Source: Phenylobacterium sp.
GTDB taxonomy: Bacteria; Pseudomonadota; Alphaproteobacteria; Caulobacterales; Caulobacteraceae
DNA: 38,149 nucleotides
Assembly: GCF_016793285.1 (NCBI RefSeq)
Contig: NZ_JAEUMO010000075.1
Coordinates: forward strand, 1 to 38,149
Reading direction: 5' to 3'
Positions within the stretch are counted from its first letter, which is position 1, and each line of letters opens with the position of its first letter. Of this stretch, positions 24,061 to 33,257 are shown piece after piece. The translations under genes and the position numbers were made by a program. The notes under the pieces are model-generated. The model was not told the origin of the DNA, did not search any database, and saw only the letters and a program-made list of their open reading frames with translations.

Positions 24061-25719
24061 ATGAGCGAAGCCATCCAACGGGAAGCGATGGAGTACGACG
24101 TCGTCATCGTCGGCGCGGGGCCGTCGGGCCTGGCCGCCGCGATCCGGCTGAAGCAGATCAATCCCGAGCTGACCGTCGCTGTCCTGGAGAAGGGCGCCGA
24201 GGTCGGCGCGCACATCCTCTCGGGCGCAGTGATCGACCCGAAGGGCCTGGCCGAACTCATCCCCGACTGGAAGGCCAAGGGCGCGCCGCTGGAGACGCCG
24301 GTCACCAGGGACGAGTTCATCCTGCTGGGTCCGCAGGGCAGCCTGTCGCTGCCGATGTTCCTGATGCCGCCCTTCATGAACAACCACGGCAACTACATCG
24401 CCTCCCTGGGCAACGTGTGCCGCTGGCTGGCGGGCCAGGCCGAGGAGCTGGGCGTCGAGATCTATCCCGGGATGGCGGCTTCGGCCCCGGTCTTCGAAGG
24501 CGACACGCTGGTGGGCGTCGTGGCGGGCGAGTTCGGCCTGGGCAAGGACGGCAAGCCCGGCCCCAGCTACGAGCCCGGCATGGAGTTGCGCGGCAAGTAT
24601 GTCTTCATCGGCGAGGGCGTGCGCGGCTCGCTCGCCAAGGTGCTCCGCAAGAAGTACGGCCTGGGCAAGGACGCCGACGTCGAGAAGTACGGCATCGGCA
24701 TCAAGGAGTTGTGGCAGGTTCCGAACGAAGTCTTCAGCCCGGGCCTGGCGACCCACACCACCGGCTGGCCCCTCGACGACAAGTCGGGCGGCGGCAGCTT
24801 CATGTACCACTTCGGCGACAATCTGGTGGCTATCGGCTACGTGACACACCTGGGCTACAAGAACCCCTGGCTGTCGCCCTTCGACGAGTTCCAGCGCTTC
24901 AAGCACCATCCCGAGGTGGCCAAGTACCTGGTCGGCGGCAAGCGCATCGCCTACGGCGCCCGCGCCATCTCGGAAGGCGGCCTCCAGTCGATCCCGAAGC
25001 TCTACTTCCCCGGCGGGGTCCTGCTGGGCGACAGCGCCGGCTTCGTGAACGTGCCGCGGATCAAGGGCAGCCATGCGGCGATCAAGTCGGGCATCATGGC
25101 CGCCGACGCCGCCGCCGCCGCCATCGCCGAGGGCCGCTCGGGCGACGAACTCGCCGCCTACAAGGAGAGCTTCGACCGCTCGTGGCTCCGGAAGGAGCTG
25201 CACACGGTCCGCAACGCCAAGCCGATCCTGTCGAAGTTCGGCACCAAGATCGGCGGCGCGCTCGGCATGTTCGAGATGTGGACGACCTACCTGCTGGGCG
25301 GCTTCTCGTTCTTCGGGACGCTGAAGCACGGCAAGAACGACGCCGACTCCACCGGCAAGGCCAGCGACTACAAGCCGATCGTCTATCCGAAGCCGGACGG
25401 CGTACTGAGCTTCGACAAGCTCTCCAGCGTCTTCCTGTCGTCGACCAACCATGACGAGAGCCAGCCGGCGCACCTGCACCTGCGCGATCCCTCGATCCCG
25501 ATCGACGTGAACCTGCCGAAATATGGGGAGCCCGCGCGCCTCTACTGTCCGGCGGGCGTCTACGAGGTGCTGTACGACGAGGGCGGCCAGAACCCCAAGT
25601 TCCAGATCAACTTCCAGAACTGCGTCCACTGCAAGACCTGCGACATCAAGGATCCGTCGCAGAACATCGACTGGACGACGCCCCAGGGCGGCGACGGGCC
25701 GAACTACCCGAATATGTGA
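24061..25719 (+). CDS. Electron-transfer flavoprotein-ubiquinone oxidoreductase
   Basis: The 552-residue membrane-associated enzyme passes electrons from ETF to ubiquinone, linking acyl-CoA and amino acid oxidation to the respiratory chain. The FAD-binding motif VVIVGAGPSGLAAAIRL includes GAGPSG at 18-23. Body motifs HILSGAVIDPKGLAELIPDW, EGVRGSLAKVL and RIKGSHAAIKSG are typical. The C-terminal 4Fe-4S cluster cysteines are C496, C521, C524 and C527 (NCVHCKTCDIKDPSQNIDW). Full length. The acyl-CoA ligase elsewhere in the window is a plausible upstream pathway partner, but not linked in operon. Confidence 0.97.
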   Translation: MSEAIQREAMEYDVVIVGAGPSGLAAAIRLKQINPELTVAVLEKGAEVGAHILSGAVIDPKGLAELIPDWKAKGAPLETPVTRDEFILLGPQGSLSLPMFLMPPFMNNHGNYIASLGNVCRWLAGQAEELGVEIYPGMAASAPVFEGDTLVGVVAGEFGLGKDGKPGPSYEPGMELRGKYVFIGEGVRGSLAKVLRKKYGLGKDADVEKYGIGIKELWQVPNEVFSPGLATHTTGWPLDDKSGGGSFMYHFGDNLVAIGYVTHLGYKNPWLSPFDEFQRFKHHPEVAKYLVGGKRIAYGARAISEGGLQSIPKLYFPGGVLLGDSAGFVNVPRIKGSHAAIKSGIMAADAAAAAIAEGRSGDELAAYKESFDRSWLRKELHTVRNAKPILSKFGTKIGGALGMFEMWTTYLLGGFSFFGTLKHGKNDADSTGKASDYKPIVYPKPDGVLSFDKLSSVFLSSTNHDESQPAHLHLRDPSIPIDVNLPKYGEPARLYCPAGVYEVLYDEGGQNPKFQINFQNCVHCKTCDIKDPSQNIDWTTPQGGDGPNYPNM

Positions 25720-25785
25720 GGGCGCGACGCCGCTGTGGCGACGCGGCGCTTGCGGCGGGGCGTTTGCACGCCCAGACTCCCGCGC

Positions 25786-27471
25786 ATGCGTCGTTTGCTT
25801 CTTGCCGCGTGTGCGCCGTTCGTCCTGCTGAGCGCCTGCGCCACCACCGAGACTTCCACGCTGGACCCCGCCGCTCCGGCCGCCGCGGACAGCGCCTACG
25901 GGATGTTCCTGGCCGGGAACGCCGCGCTCTCCGAGGGCCGCAGCGCCGAGGCCGCGAAGTTCCTGGAACTGGCGCGCGACGAGAGCGGGGGCGATCCCGC
26001 CATCACCGAACGCGCCTTCACCGCGGCCCTGATGGCCGGCGACATCGAACGCGCCGCCGCGATCGCACCTTCGGGCGCCGACGCGGGCGAGCCCGGCAAG
26101 CGCCTGGGCCGGCTGGTGAAGGTCGTGGCCGCCCTGGCCGACGGCAAGGGCAAGGTCGCCAAGGCCGAGCTCGCCACCGACGGGATCGGCTTCCCCCACC
26201 GAGGCGCCGCGGCGCTGCTGGGCCCGTGGGTGGCCGCAGCGTCGGGCGACGTCGAGGGCTCGTTCGTGCGGCCCCAGCTACGAGGCGACCCGGGCGTCGA
26301 CTACTTCGGCCAGATCGGCCAGGCGCACCTCTTCGAGCGCGCGCGCCGCTACGACGAGGCCGAGACCGACTTCAAGGCGGTCACCTCGGGCGAGAGTCCC
26401 AGCGAGATCTCGGTGCTGGCCTACGGCGGCTTCCTGGAACGGCGGGGCCGCCGACCGGAGGCGCTGGCCTACTACGACGCCGCGCTGAAACGGAATCCGT
26501 CCAACCTCGCGGTGAAGGCGGCCCGCGCACGCGCGGCGGCCGGCAAGAGCGCGCCGGCGATGCCGTCGATCAAGCAGGGCGCCGCCTTCGCGCTGCTGGC
26601 CCCGGCCGCGACCATGGTCAGCGCCAAGCAGGAGGCGACCGCGCTCGCCTACCTGCGTCTGTCGCTGGCGCTGGATCCGGACCGCAGCGAAGCCTGGCTG
26701 ATGGTCGGCGACCTGATGCAGCAGGCCGGCGACGTCGAGGGCGGCCGCGCGGCCTATCGGAAGGTCAAGGTCACCGCCGCCGAGTTCCCTGCCGCCCAGG
26801 CCAAGCTCGCCTGGAGCTACCAGAGCGACGGCGACAAGGAGGGCGCGCTGAAGCTCGCGCGCACCGCAGCGGCCACCGGCGACCGCGACGGCCGCCTGAC
26901 CCTCTCGGACCTCCTGCGCGCCAACGAGCAGTATCCCGAGGCGATCGAGATCCTGAACGGCCTGATCGCCGAGTCGAAGGCGCCCGAGTGGACGCTCTAC
27001 TACGCCCGCGGCCAGGCCCTGGAGCGCACCGGCCGCTGGAAGGAGGCCGAGGCCGACCTGTCCCAGGCGCTGAAGATGCGGCCCGACGAGGCCGAGCTAC
27101 TGAACTACCTCGGCTACGCCTGGATCGACCGCGGCGAGCGGCTGAAGGAAGCCATGGGCATGGTCGAGAAGGCCGTGGCGGCCAATCCGCGCTCGGGCGC
27201 CATCGTCGACAGCCTGGGTTGGGCCCACTACCGGCTCGGCGACTACAAGAAGGCCGTCGAGATCCTCGAGCAGGCGGTCGAGCTGGAAGCCGGCGACCCC
27301 GAGATCAACAACCACCTGGGCGACGCCTACTGGATGGTCGGCCGCAAGGACGAGGCCGGGTTCCAGTGGCGGCGCGTGCTGACGCTCAAGCCCGACGACA
27401 AGATCAAGGCCGACGCCGAGAAGAAGATCTCCGGGGGCCTGGGGCCGACGCAGCGGGTCGCAGGGCCGTAG
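25786..27471 (+). CDS. TPR-repeat lipoprotein
   Basis: The protein has 561 residues. A lipoprotein signal (MRRLLLAACAPFVLLSACATT) has lipobox LSAC. The body is a string of tetratricopeptide-like helices, clearest in the C-terminal third: EWTLYYARGQALERTGRWKE, then AELLNYLGYAWIDRGERLKE, SGAIVDSLGWAHYRLGDYKK and PEINNHLGDAYWMVGRKDEA. It is likely an outer-membrane-anchored scaffold protein facing the periplasm. Its partner is unknown. The ispE gene starts 4 bases after its stop, so the two are cotranscribed, probably with the ETF-QO gene upstream (66-base gap). Confidence 0.9.
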   Translation: MRRLLLAACAPFVLLSACATTETSTLDPAAPAAADSAYGMFLAGNAALSEGRSAEAAKFLELARDESGGDPAITERAFTAALMAGDIERAAAIAPSGADAGEPGKRLGRLVKVVAALADGKGKVAKAELATDGIGFPHRGAAALLGPWVAAASGDVEGSFVRPQLRGDPGVDYFGQIGQAHLFERARRYDEAETDFKAVTSGESPSEISVLAYGGFLERRGRRPEALAYYDAALKRNPSNLAVKAARARAAAGKSAPAMPSIKQGAAFALLAPAATMVSAKQEATALAYLRLSLALDPDRSEAWLMVGDLMQQAGDVEGGRAAYRKVKVTAAEFPAAQAKLAWSYQSDGDKEGALKLARTAAATGDRDGRLTLSDLLRANEQYPEAIEILNGLIAESKAPEWTLYYARGQALERTGRWKEAEADLSQALKMRPDEAELLNYLGYAWIDRGERLKEAMGMVEKAVAANPRSGAIVDSLGWAHYRLGDYKKAVEILEQAVELEAGDPEINNHLGDAYWMVGRKDEAGFQWRRVLTLKPDDKIKADAEKKISGGLGPTQRVAGP

Positions 27472-27475
27472 CGCC

Positions 27476-28351
27476 ATGGCGGAGGCTTTCGCGCCCGCCA
27501 AGGTGAACCTGTTCCTGCACGTGGGCGGGCCTGGAACGGACGGCTACCACCCGATCTGCAGCCTGATGGTGTTCGGCGACGTCGGCGACCGCGTCAGCGT
27601 GCGGCCGGGCGAAGGGAGCGTCGCCGTCCGCGGTCCGTTCGCGGCCGGGCTAGGCCGCGAGTCCGACAACCTCATCGTCAAGGCGGTGCGCGCCTTCGTC
27701 GTCGAACTGGGCCGGCCAATGGAGGAACTCGCCTTCACCCTGGACAAGCACCTCCCGGTGTCCAGCGGCCTGGGCGGCGGCTCCAGCGACGCGGGCGCGG
27801 CGCTGCGCCTGATCCGCGACGTCTTCACCCCCGGCTTCGACGACGCCCGCCTGGAGCGCGTGGCCGCCAGCCTCGGCGCCGACGGCGCCGCCTGCCTCTG
27901 GGGCCGCCCGGTGGTCGCGCAGGGTAAGGGAGAGCGCTTGAGCCCCGCACCGGGCCTGCCCGAACTCCACGCCGTGCTGGTGAACGCCGGCGTCCCGGTC
28001 TCGACGCCCGAGGTCTACCGCGCGCTCGACGCCTCGGGCGCGTTCGGCGACGTGACGCGGCCGCGGATGCCCGACGCCTTCGAGGACGTCCACGAAGTCG
28101 CCGCCTGGCTCGCCACCCAGCGCAACGACCTGGAGGCCGCCGCGGTCGCCGTCGCGCCCGACGTGGGCGCCGTGCTCGCGACCCTCCGCGACGAGCCCGA
28201 GGCCCTGATCGCACGCGTTTCCGGCTCGGGTGGCACCTGCTTCGCCCTCTGCGACGACGACATCGCCGCCGAGAGCCTCGCCGAACGCCTCGAAGCCCTC
28301 GCGCCGGCCTGGTGGGTGAAGCGCTGCCGCCTCGGCGGGCCCTGGGCTTAG
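27476..28351 (+). CDS. ispE: 4-diphosphocytidyl-2-C-methyl-D-erythritol kinase
   Basis: This 291-residue GHMP kinase phosphorylates CDP-methylerythritol, step four of the MEP pathway to isoprenoid precursors. Family motifs are APAKVNLFLHVGG at the N-terminus (catalytic Lys and Asn), the P-loop-like PVSSGLGGGSSDAGAALR, and the C-terminal ARVSGSGGTCFAL. The start at 27476 is 4 bases after the TPR gene and gives the standard N-terminus. Length is normal for IspE. Confidence 0.95.
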   Translation: MAEAFAPAKVNLFLHVGGPGTDGYHPICSLMVFGDVGDRVSVRPGEGSVAVRGPFAAGLGRESDNLIVKAVRAFVVELGRPMEELAFTLDKHLPVSSGLGGGSSDAGAALRLIRDVFTPGFDDARLERVAASLGADGAACLWGRPVVAQGKGERLSPAPGLPELHAVLVNAGVPVSTPEVYRALDASGAFGDVTRPRMPDAFEDVHEVAAWLATQRNDLEAAAVAVAPDVGAVLATLRDEPEALIARVSGSGGTCFALCDDDIAAESLAERLEALAPAWWVKRCRLGGPWA

Positions 28352-28394
28352 CAGGAAGGGGGCGCAGGCCTTCGAGCCGCGTTGACGCGGCAGC

Positions 28395-28470
28395 GCCGCC
28401 ATCTGACGCCAGGTCCGCCAAGGCGCACCTGCCGGCTCTTCGTGTGCCTGGTGATCCTGGTGGTTCAGAC
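28395..28470 (-). repeat. Intergenic low-complexity repeat-like element
   Basis: On the minus strand the sequence reads as near 9-base units: ACCACCAGG, ATCACCAGG and CACACGAAG. A partner GCGCCTTGGCGGACCTGGCG lies downstream. This style of sequence occurs in intergenic regions of many bacterial genomes. The comparison is from memory. It lies between the ispE end and the amtB terminator. Confidence 0.35.
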
Positions 28471-28491
28471 AGCGGCGCCTGCAGCGCGCCC

Positions 28492-28523
28492 AACGAAAAC
28501 GGGGGCCCCGAAGGACCCCCGTT
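28492..28523 (-). terminator. Intrinsic terminator of amtB
   Basis: On the minus strand AACGGGGG pairs with CCCCCGTT around a CCTTCGGGG-type loop, followed by TTCGTT. It lies about 50 bases after the amtB stop at 28573. It is also oriented to catch ispE transcripts from the other side. Confidence 0.7.
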
Positions 28524-28572
28524 CCGCATGTCCTCGGCGCCCCGACCGGAAGCGCCCGCCTCTCGAGAGAGC

Positions 28573-30120
28573 CTACGAGTGGTAGGCGCGTTCGCCGTGT
28601 TCGACGATGTCCAGGCCTTCCTCTTCGGCTTCCGGGGAAGCGCGCAGGCCGACCGTGTACTTGATGATGAAGAACACGATGCTGGAGGCCACTGCCGACC
28701 AGGCGACCGCCACGGCCACGGCCTTGAGCTGGGTGATGAACTGGCCCGCCATGGTGTAGCTCGCCAGCACGTCGCAGGTGGAGATGTCGCCGTCGGCGGC
28801 GCAGGTGGTGTAGTCGACGATCTCCGCGCCGCCGAGGCCCTTGGCCACCAGGATGCCGGTGGCCAGCGCGCCCACGATGCCGCCGATCGCGTGGATGCCG
28901 AAGGCGTCCAGGCTGTCGTCGTACTTCAGCGCGTTCTTCACGACCGAGCAGAAGAAGACGCAGATCGGCGAGACGATCAGGCCCAGCACCAGGGCCCCCA
29001 TCGGGCCGGCGAAGCCCGCGGCCGGGGTCACGGCCACGAGGCCGGCGACCAGGCCCGAGGCCATACCGAGCAGCGAAGCCTTCTTGCGCGTGACCCACTC
29101 GGTCACCGCCCAGGAGAAGCCCGCCGCCGCGGTCGCCACGAAGGTGTTCACCACCGCCAGGGCGGCATAGCCGTTGGCTTCCAGGTTCGAACCGGCGTTG
29201 AAGCCGAACCAGCCGAACCACAGCAGGCCCGCGCCCACCAGCGTCAGCGTCAGCGAGTGCGGCTGCATCGGCTCGGAACGGTAGCCCTTGCGGGGGCCCA
29301 GGATCAGCGCGCCGCAGAGCGCGGCCACGCCGGCGTTGATGTGGACCACCGTGCCGCCTGCGAAGTCGAGCGCGCCCCAGCCCCACAGCAGGCCCGACTT
29401 CACCGGCGCGGTCGGAGCCGTCGCGATGCCGTCGGGGCCCGGCCACCACCAGACCATATGGGCCATCGGGTAGTACGAGAGCAGCGGCCACAGGACGGCG
29501 AACACCACGACGGCGGCGAACTTCATCCGCTCGGCCACCCCGCCCAGCACCAGGCACGCCGTGATCGCGGCGAAGGTCATCTGGAAGGCGATGAAGGCGA
29601 GTTCGGGGATGTAGGTGCCGGTCGAGAAGGTCGCCGCGTTCGAGGCCGGCGTGACGTCCTTCAGGAACAGGCGCGCCGTACCGCCGAAGAAGGTGTCGTG
29701 ACTGCCGCCGTCGGTGAAGGCCAGGCTGTAGCCGTAGATCACCCAGGCGATCATGCCGATGACGCACACCGTCGCCGTCTGCATCAGCATGCTCAGCATG
29801 TTCTTCTGACGCACGAGGCCGCCGTAGAAGAGCGCCAGACCCGGGATGATCATCAGCAGCACGAAGACCGCCGAGACCATCATCCAGGTGGTGTCGCCCT
29901 TGTTCACGGTCTGCTCGGGCGCCTTGATCTCGGCCGGCGCCGCGGCCGGAGCCGTCTCGGCGGGGGCGGCGGCGTCAGGCGCGGCTGCGGCCGGAGCCGC
30001 GGCGGCGGGCGCCGGGGCAGGGGCTGGGGCCTCCTGGGCGAAGGCCGGCGCCAGCGGCGCTGCGGCCATCGCGGCGGCGAGCGCCAGCCCGGCCAGCCGC
30101 GTTCTTGCGAGAAACGTCAT
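28573..30120 (-). CDS. amtB: Ammonium transporter
   Basis: This is a 515-residue Amt/MEP/Rh channel for ammonium uptake in the inner membrane. A cleaved signal peptide (ending AFAQ) and an Ala/Pro-rich stretch precede the 11-helix core. Typical motifs are TWMMVSAVFVLLMIIPGLAL followed by FYGGLVRQKN, then DFAGGTVVHINAGVAAL, LWFGWFGFNAGS and FGIHAIGGIVGALATG, including the twin-His pore residues. The C-terminal tail (GLDIVEHGERAYHS) is where P-II proteins dock. Two ATGs are possible. The one at 30120 has AAGGGG at a proper distance; the one at 30126 is too close. It lies 20 bases downstream of the glnK stop, so the two form an operon. Confidence 0.95.
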   Translation of the reverse strand: MTFLARTRLAGLALAAAMAAAPLAPAFAQEAPAPAPAPAAAAPAAAAPDAAAPAETAPAAAPAEIKAPEQTVNKGDTTWMMVSAVFVLLMIIPGLALFYGGLVRQKNMLSMLMQTATVCVIGMIAWVIYGYSLAFTDGGSHDTFFGGTARLFLKDVTPASNAATFSTGTYIPELAFIAFQMTFAAITACLVLGGVAERMKFAAVVVFAVLWPLLSYYPMAHMVWWWPGPDGIATAPTAPVKSGLLWGWGALDFAGGTVVHINAGVAALCGALILGPRKGYRSEPMQPHSLTLTLVGAGLLWFGWFGFNAGSNLEANGYAALAVVNTFVATAAAGFSWAVTEWVTRKKASLLGMASGLVAGLVAVTPAAGFAGPMGALVLGLIVSPICVFFCSVVKNALKYDDSLDAFGIHAIGGIVGALATGILVAKGLGGAEIVDYTTCAADGDISTCDVLASYTMAGQFITQLKAVAVAVAWSAVASSIVFFIIKYTVGLRASPEAEEEGLDIVEHGERAYHS

Positions 30121-30140
30121 AAGCATGTCCCCTTGTTCCC

Positions 30141-30888
<748 letters not shown>

Positions 30889-31509
30889 ATGACGACCCGC
30901 CTGCTCCTCGCCGCCGTCGCGCTTGCGGCCGCTCCCTTCGCCGCCCAGGCCCAGACGCCGGCGCCGGCCGCGCCTGCGCCCGCCGCCGCGCCGACCGCCG
31001 GGGCGGCCAAGCCCGTCACCGTCAACGGCGACCTCGTCGACACCCTGAAGCTGAACGGCGGCTTCACGATCTTCACGAAGGGCCTGACCGACACGAACCT
31101 GGCCGGCTTGCTGAAGACCAACGCCAACCTGACGGTGTTCGCCCCGACCGACTCGGCCTTCCAGGCGATGCCGGCAGCCGATCTCGCCAGGTTGCAGGCC
31201 GACAAGGCGGCGATGCAGAAGTTCATCCTGCACCACATCGTGAACGCGCCCGTCGCCTCGACGAAGATCAAGGGCGCGAAGGGTCCGATCCCTTCGGGCG
31301 CCGGCGACACCATCCTGCTCGACGGTAGCGACGAGGGCGGGGTGATGAAGGTGGACGGCGCGACCATCGTTCAGGCCGATGTGAAGACCGGCAGCGGCCT
31401 GCTGCACGTGGTCGACCACGTTCTGATCGCCGGCCAGGGCAATGCGGACCCGGTGGCGCCCGCTGCGCCGCCTCCCGCGGCCGACGCTTCGGCGACGGCG
31501 AAACAATAG
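30889..31509 (+). CDS. Fasciclin (FAS1)-domain exported protein
   Basis: The 206-residue protein has a signal peptide (MTTRLLLAAVALAAAPFAAQA), an Ala/Pro-rich linker and one FAS1 domain at about 45-185. H1 and H2 motifs are NLTVFAPTDSAFQAMPA and LLHVVDHVLIAG, and KFILHHIVNAPVA is also typical. FAS1 proteins take part in adhesion and surface contact. In bacteria most are uncharacterised secreted proteins. A GC-rich hairpin follows the stop. The next gene also encodes a small secreted protein. Confidence 0.9.
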   Translation: MTTRLLLAAVALAAAPFAAQAQTPAPAAPAPAAAPTAGAAKPVTVNGDLVDTLKLNGGFTIFTKGLTDTNLAGLLKTNANLTVFAPTDSAFQAMPAADLARLQADKAAMQKFILHHIVNAPVASTKIKGAKGPIPSGAGDTILLDGSDEGGVMKVDGATIVQADVKTGSGLLHVVDHVLIAGQGNADPVAPAAPPPAADASATAKQ

Positions 31510-31516
31510 GAGAATC

Positions 31517-31555
31517 CTGCGGCTCGGGCGGAACCAACGTCCGCCTGAGCCGTAG
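31517..31555 (+). terminator. GC-rich hairpin after the fasciclin gene
   Basis: CTGCGGCTCGGGCGGA (31517-31532) pairs with TCCGCCTGAGCCGTAG (31540-31555) with two mismatches, around a 7-base loop. No U tract follows, so it is either a Rho-assisted end or an mRNA-stabilising structure 8 bases after the stop at 31509. Confidence 0.5.
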
Positions 31556-31615
31556 AGCGTCGGCACATTGAGGAAGGGGTGCAAAGGATCGCGCCACCAA
31601 CCTGGAGTCCTGACG

Positions 31616-32017
31616 ATGAAGCTCGCCTATCTCGCCACTGCCGCCACCGCCTTCGCGCTCGCCGGCGGCCTCGCCTACGCCCAGCAGCCGGCGGCGCCCA
31701 CGCCCGGCTCGGTCACGGGCGACTGGAACGGCGCTCACGCCCCGTCCGACGACAAGCAGTACACGGAGACGGTGAAGGTCCCGCTCGGCACGCCGGCTGC
31801 GGCCGCCGCGACCGAAGTCCCGCCGGCGGACGTCCCCGCCGACGCCGCGACAGTGCCCCCAGCCCCCGCCGCGGCGGACACCGCCGTCAACACCTCGGCG
31901 ACCTTCACCAACGTGACGGTCACCAACGGCCCGGTCCCGGACACCGCGGAGAACCGCGCGAAGTACGGCCAGCCCATGTCGCGCGCCGGCAAGCGGACGG
32001 CCGCCCGGGGCAACTGA
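31616..32017 (+). CDS. Small exported Ala/Pro-rich protein, unknown function
   Basis: This 133-residue protein has a signal peptide (MKLAYLATAATAFALAGGLAYAQ). The body is low in complexity: TPGSVTGDWNGAHAPSDDKQ, an Ala/Pro stretch and TFTNVTVTNGPVPDTAENRA, ending in a basic tail (RAGKRTAARGN). I recognise no domain. Phrases such as VTNGPVPDTAENRAKYGQPMS resemble small secreted proteins of Caulobacterales. The ATG at 31616 follows GGAGTCCTGACG. A strong terminator follows at 32059. Confidence 0.75.
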   Translation: MKLAYLATAATAFALAGGLAYAQQPAAPTPGSVTGDWNGAHAPSDDKQYTETVKVPLGTPAAAAATEVPPADVPADAATVPPAPAAADTAVNTSATFTNVTVTNGPVPDTAENRAKYGQPMSRAGKRTAARGN

Positions 32018-32058
32018 AGCCCTCGAAAACACCCGCCCTTTCGGCGGTTGAAGCAAAG

Positions 32059-32091
32059 GTCGGCGGGCCCTATGGTCCGCCGACTTTTTTT
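32059..32091 (+). terminator. Strong intrinsic terminator
   Basis: GTCGGCGG (32059-32066) pairs perfectly with CCGCCGAC (32077-32084). Seven T residues follow at 32085-32091. It is the best terminator in the window. It ends the small secreted-protein transcript and stops only 22 bases before the glyQ start codon. Confidence 0.9.
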
Positions 32092-32113
32092 GCACCTGCG
32101 AACAAGCCGCCCG

Positions 32114-32998
32114 ATGCCCGACAAGCCGCTCTCGTTTCAGGGCCTGATCCTGAAGCTCCATGACTATTGGAGCCGGCAGGGCTGCGCCATCCTGCAGCCT
32201 TACGACGTCGAGGTGGGCGCGGGCACGCTGTCGCCGATGACGGTGCTGCGCACCCTGGGGCCGAAGCCCTGGAAGGTCGCCTACGTCCAGCCGTCACGCC
32301 GGCCGGCCGACGGCCGCTACGGCGAGAATCCCAACCGCCTGCACCAGCACCATCAGTACCAGGTGATCCTGAAGCCGAACCCGGAGAACCTGCAGGAGCT
32401 CTACCTCGGCTGCCTCGAGGCGATCGGGATCGACCCGCTGCTGCACGACATCCGCTTCGTCGAGGACGACTGGGAGAACCCCACCGTGGGCGCCTGGGGC
32501 CTCGGCTGGGAGGTCTGGTGCGACGGGATGGAGATCACCCAGTACACCTACTTCCAGCAGGTCGGCGGTCTCGACGTGTTCCCGGTGGCGGGCGAGATCA
32601 CCATCGGGCTGGAGCGCCTGAGCCTCTATCTGCAGGACAAGGAGAACGTCTACGATCTGCAGTTCAACGACGAGTTCAAGTACGGCGATATCTACCTCGC
32701 CAACGAGCAGCAGTTCTCGGCGTTCGAGCTGGAAGTCGCCGACGTCGAGACCGCCAGGCGCCAGTTCGAGGACATGGAGCGCGAGGTGCCGCGCATCCTG
32801 GCGGCCCGTGGACGCCAGGGGCAATCCCTGGCGTTGCCGGCCTACGACCACGTCCTGAAGGCCAGCCACCTGTTCAACATCATGGACGCCCGCGGCGCGA
32901 TCGCGGTGGCCGAGCGGCAGAGCTACATCGGCCGCATCCGCGACCTCTGCAAGATGTGCGCGGAGGCCTGGGTCGAGAGCCAGGGCGGCAACGCATGA
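32114..32998 (+). CDS. glyQ: Glycine--tRNA ligase, alpha subunit
   Basis: The 294-residue protein is the catalytic subunit of the alpha2beta2 bacterial GlyRS. The N-terminal [20 protein letters not shown] followed by [13 protein letters not shown], and then [20 protein letters not shown] and [20 protein letters not shown], are diagnostic. The ATG at 32114 is chosen because it starts the conserved MPDKPLSFQ. In-frame codons upstream run through the terminator hairpin. It forms an operon with glyS and probably ppdK. Confidence 0.97.
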   Translation: MPDKPLSFQGLILKLHDYWSRQGCAILQPYDVEVGAGTLSPMTVLRTLGPKPWKVAYVQPSRRPADGRYGENPNRLHQHHQYQVILKPNPENLQELYLGCLEAIGIDPLLHDIRFVEDDWENPTVGAWGLGWEVWCDGMEITQYTYFQQVGGLDVFPVAGEITIGLERLSLYLQDKENVYDLQFNDEFKYGDIYLANEQQFSAFELEVADVETARRQFEDMEREVPRILAARGRQGQSLALPAYDHVLKASHLFNIMDARGAIAVAERQSYIGRIRDLCKMCAEAWVESQGGNA

Positions 32999-33010
32999 AG
33001 ACGGGCGCCA

Positions 33011-33225
33011 TCCTATACCTCCCCCGCAGAGCGGCGGGAGGGGGACCGTCGGCCGAGCCCGGCGTCGCCGGGCGTAGAGCCGATGGTGGAGGGGGCGAGC
33101 CCCGTCCGCTGAGCTTGCTCTTGCCCACCCGATCCGCCGAGCCTGAAGCTCGCCCCCTCCACCGACCGCTCTCCGCTGCGCTCGGCGGCCGGTCCCGCTC
33201 CCGCCGCTTCGCGGGGGAGGTAGGA
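33011..33225. repeat. Composite inverted-repeat element in glyQ-glyS spacer
   Basis: Three nested arm pairs are visible. TACCTCCCCCGC pairs with GCGGGGGAGGTA at the outer ends. AGCGGCGGGAGGGGGACCG pairs with CGGTCCCGCTCCCGCCGCT. GGTGGAGGGGGCGAGC (33085-33100) pairs exactly with GCTCGCCCCCTCCACC (33148-33163), leaving a 47-base central loop. The ~215-bp unit fills most of the gap between the two subunits. It looks like a non-autonomous mobile or REP-like element. I see no coding potential. Confidence 0.75.
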
Positions 33226-33257
33226 AGGCGCGTCGATCTCTTGATCCGTATTCACTG

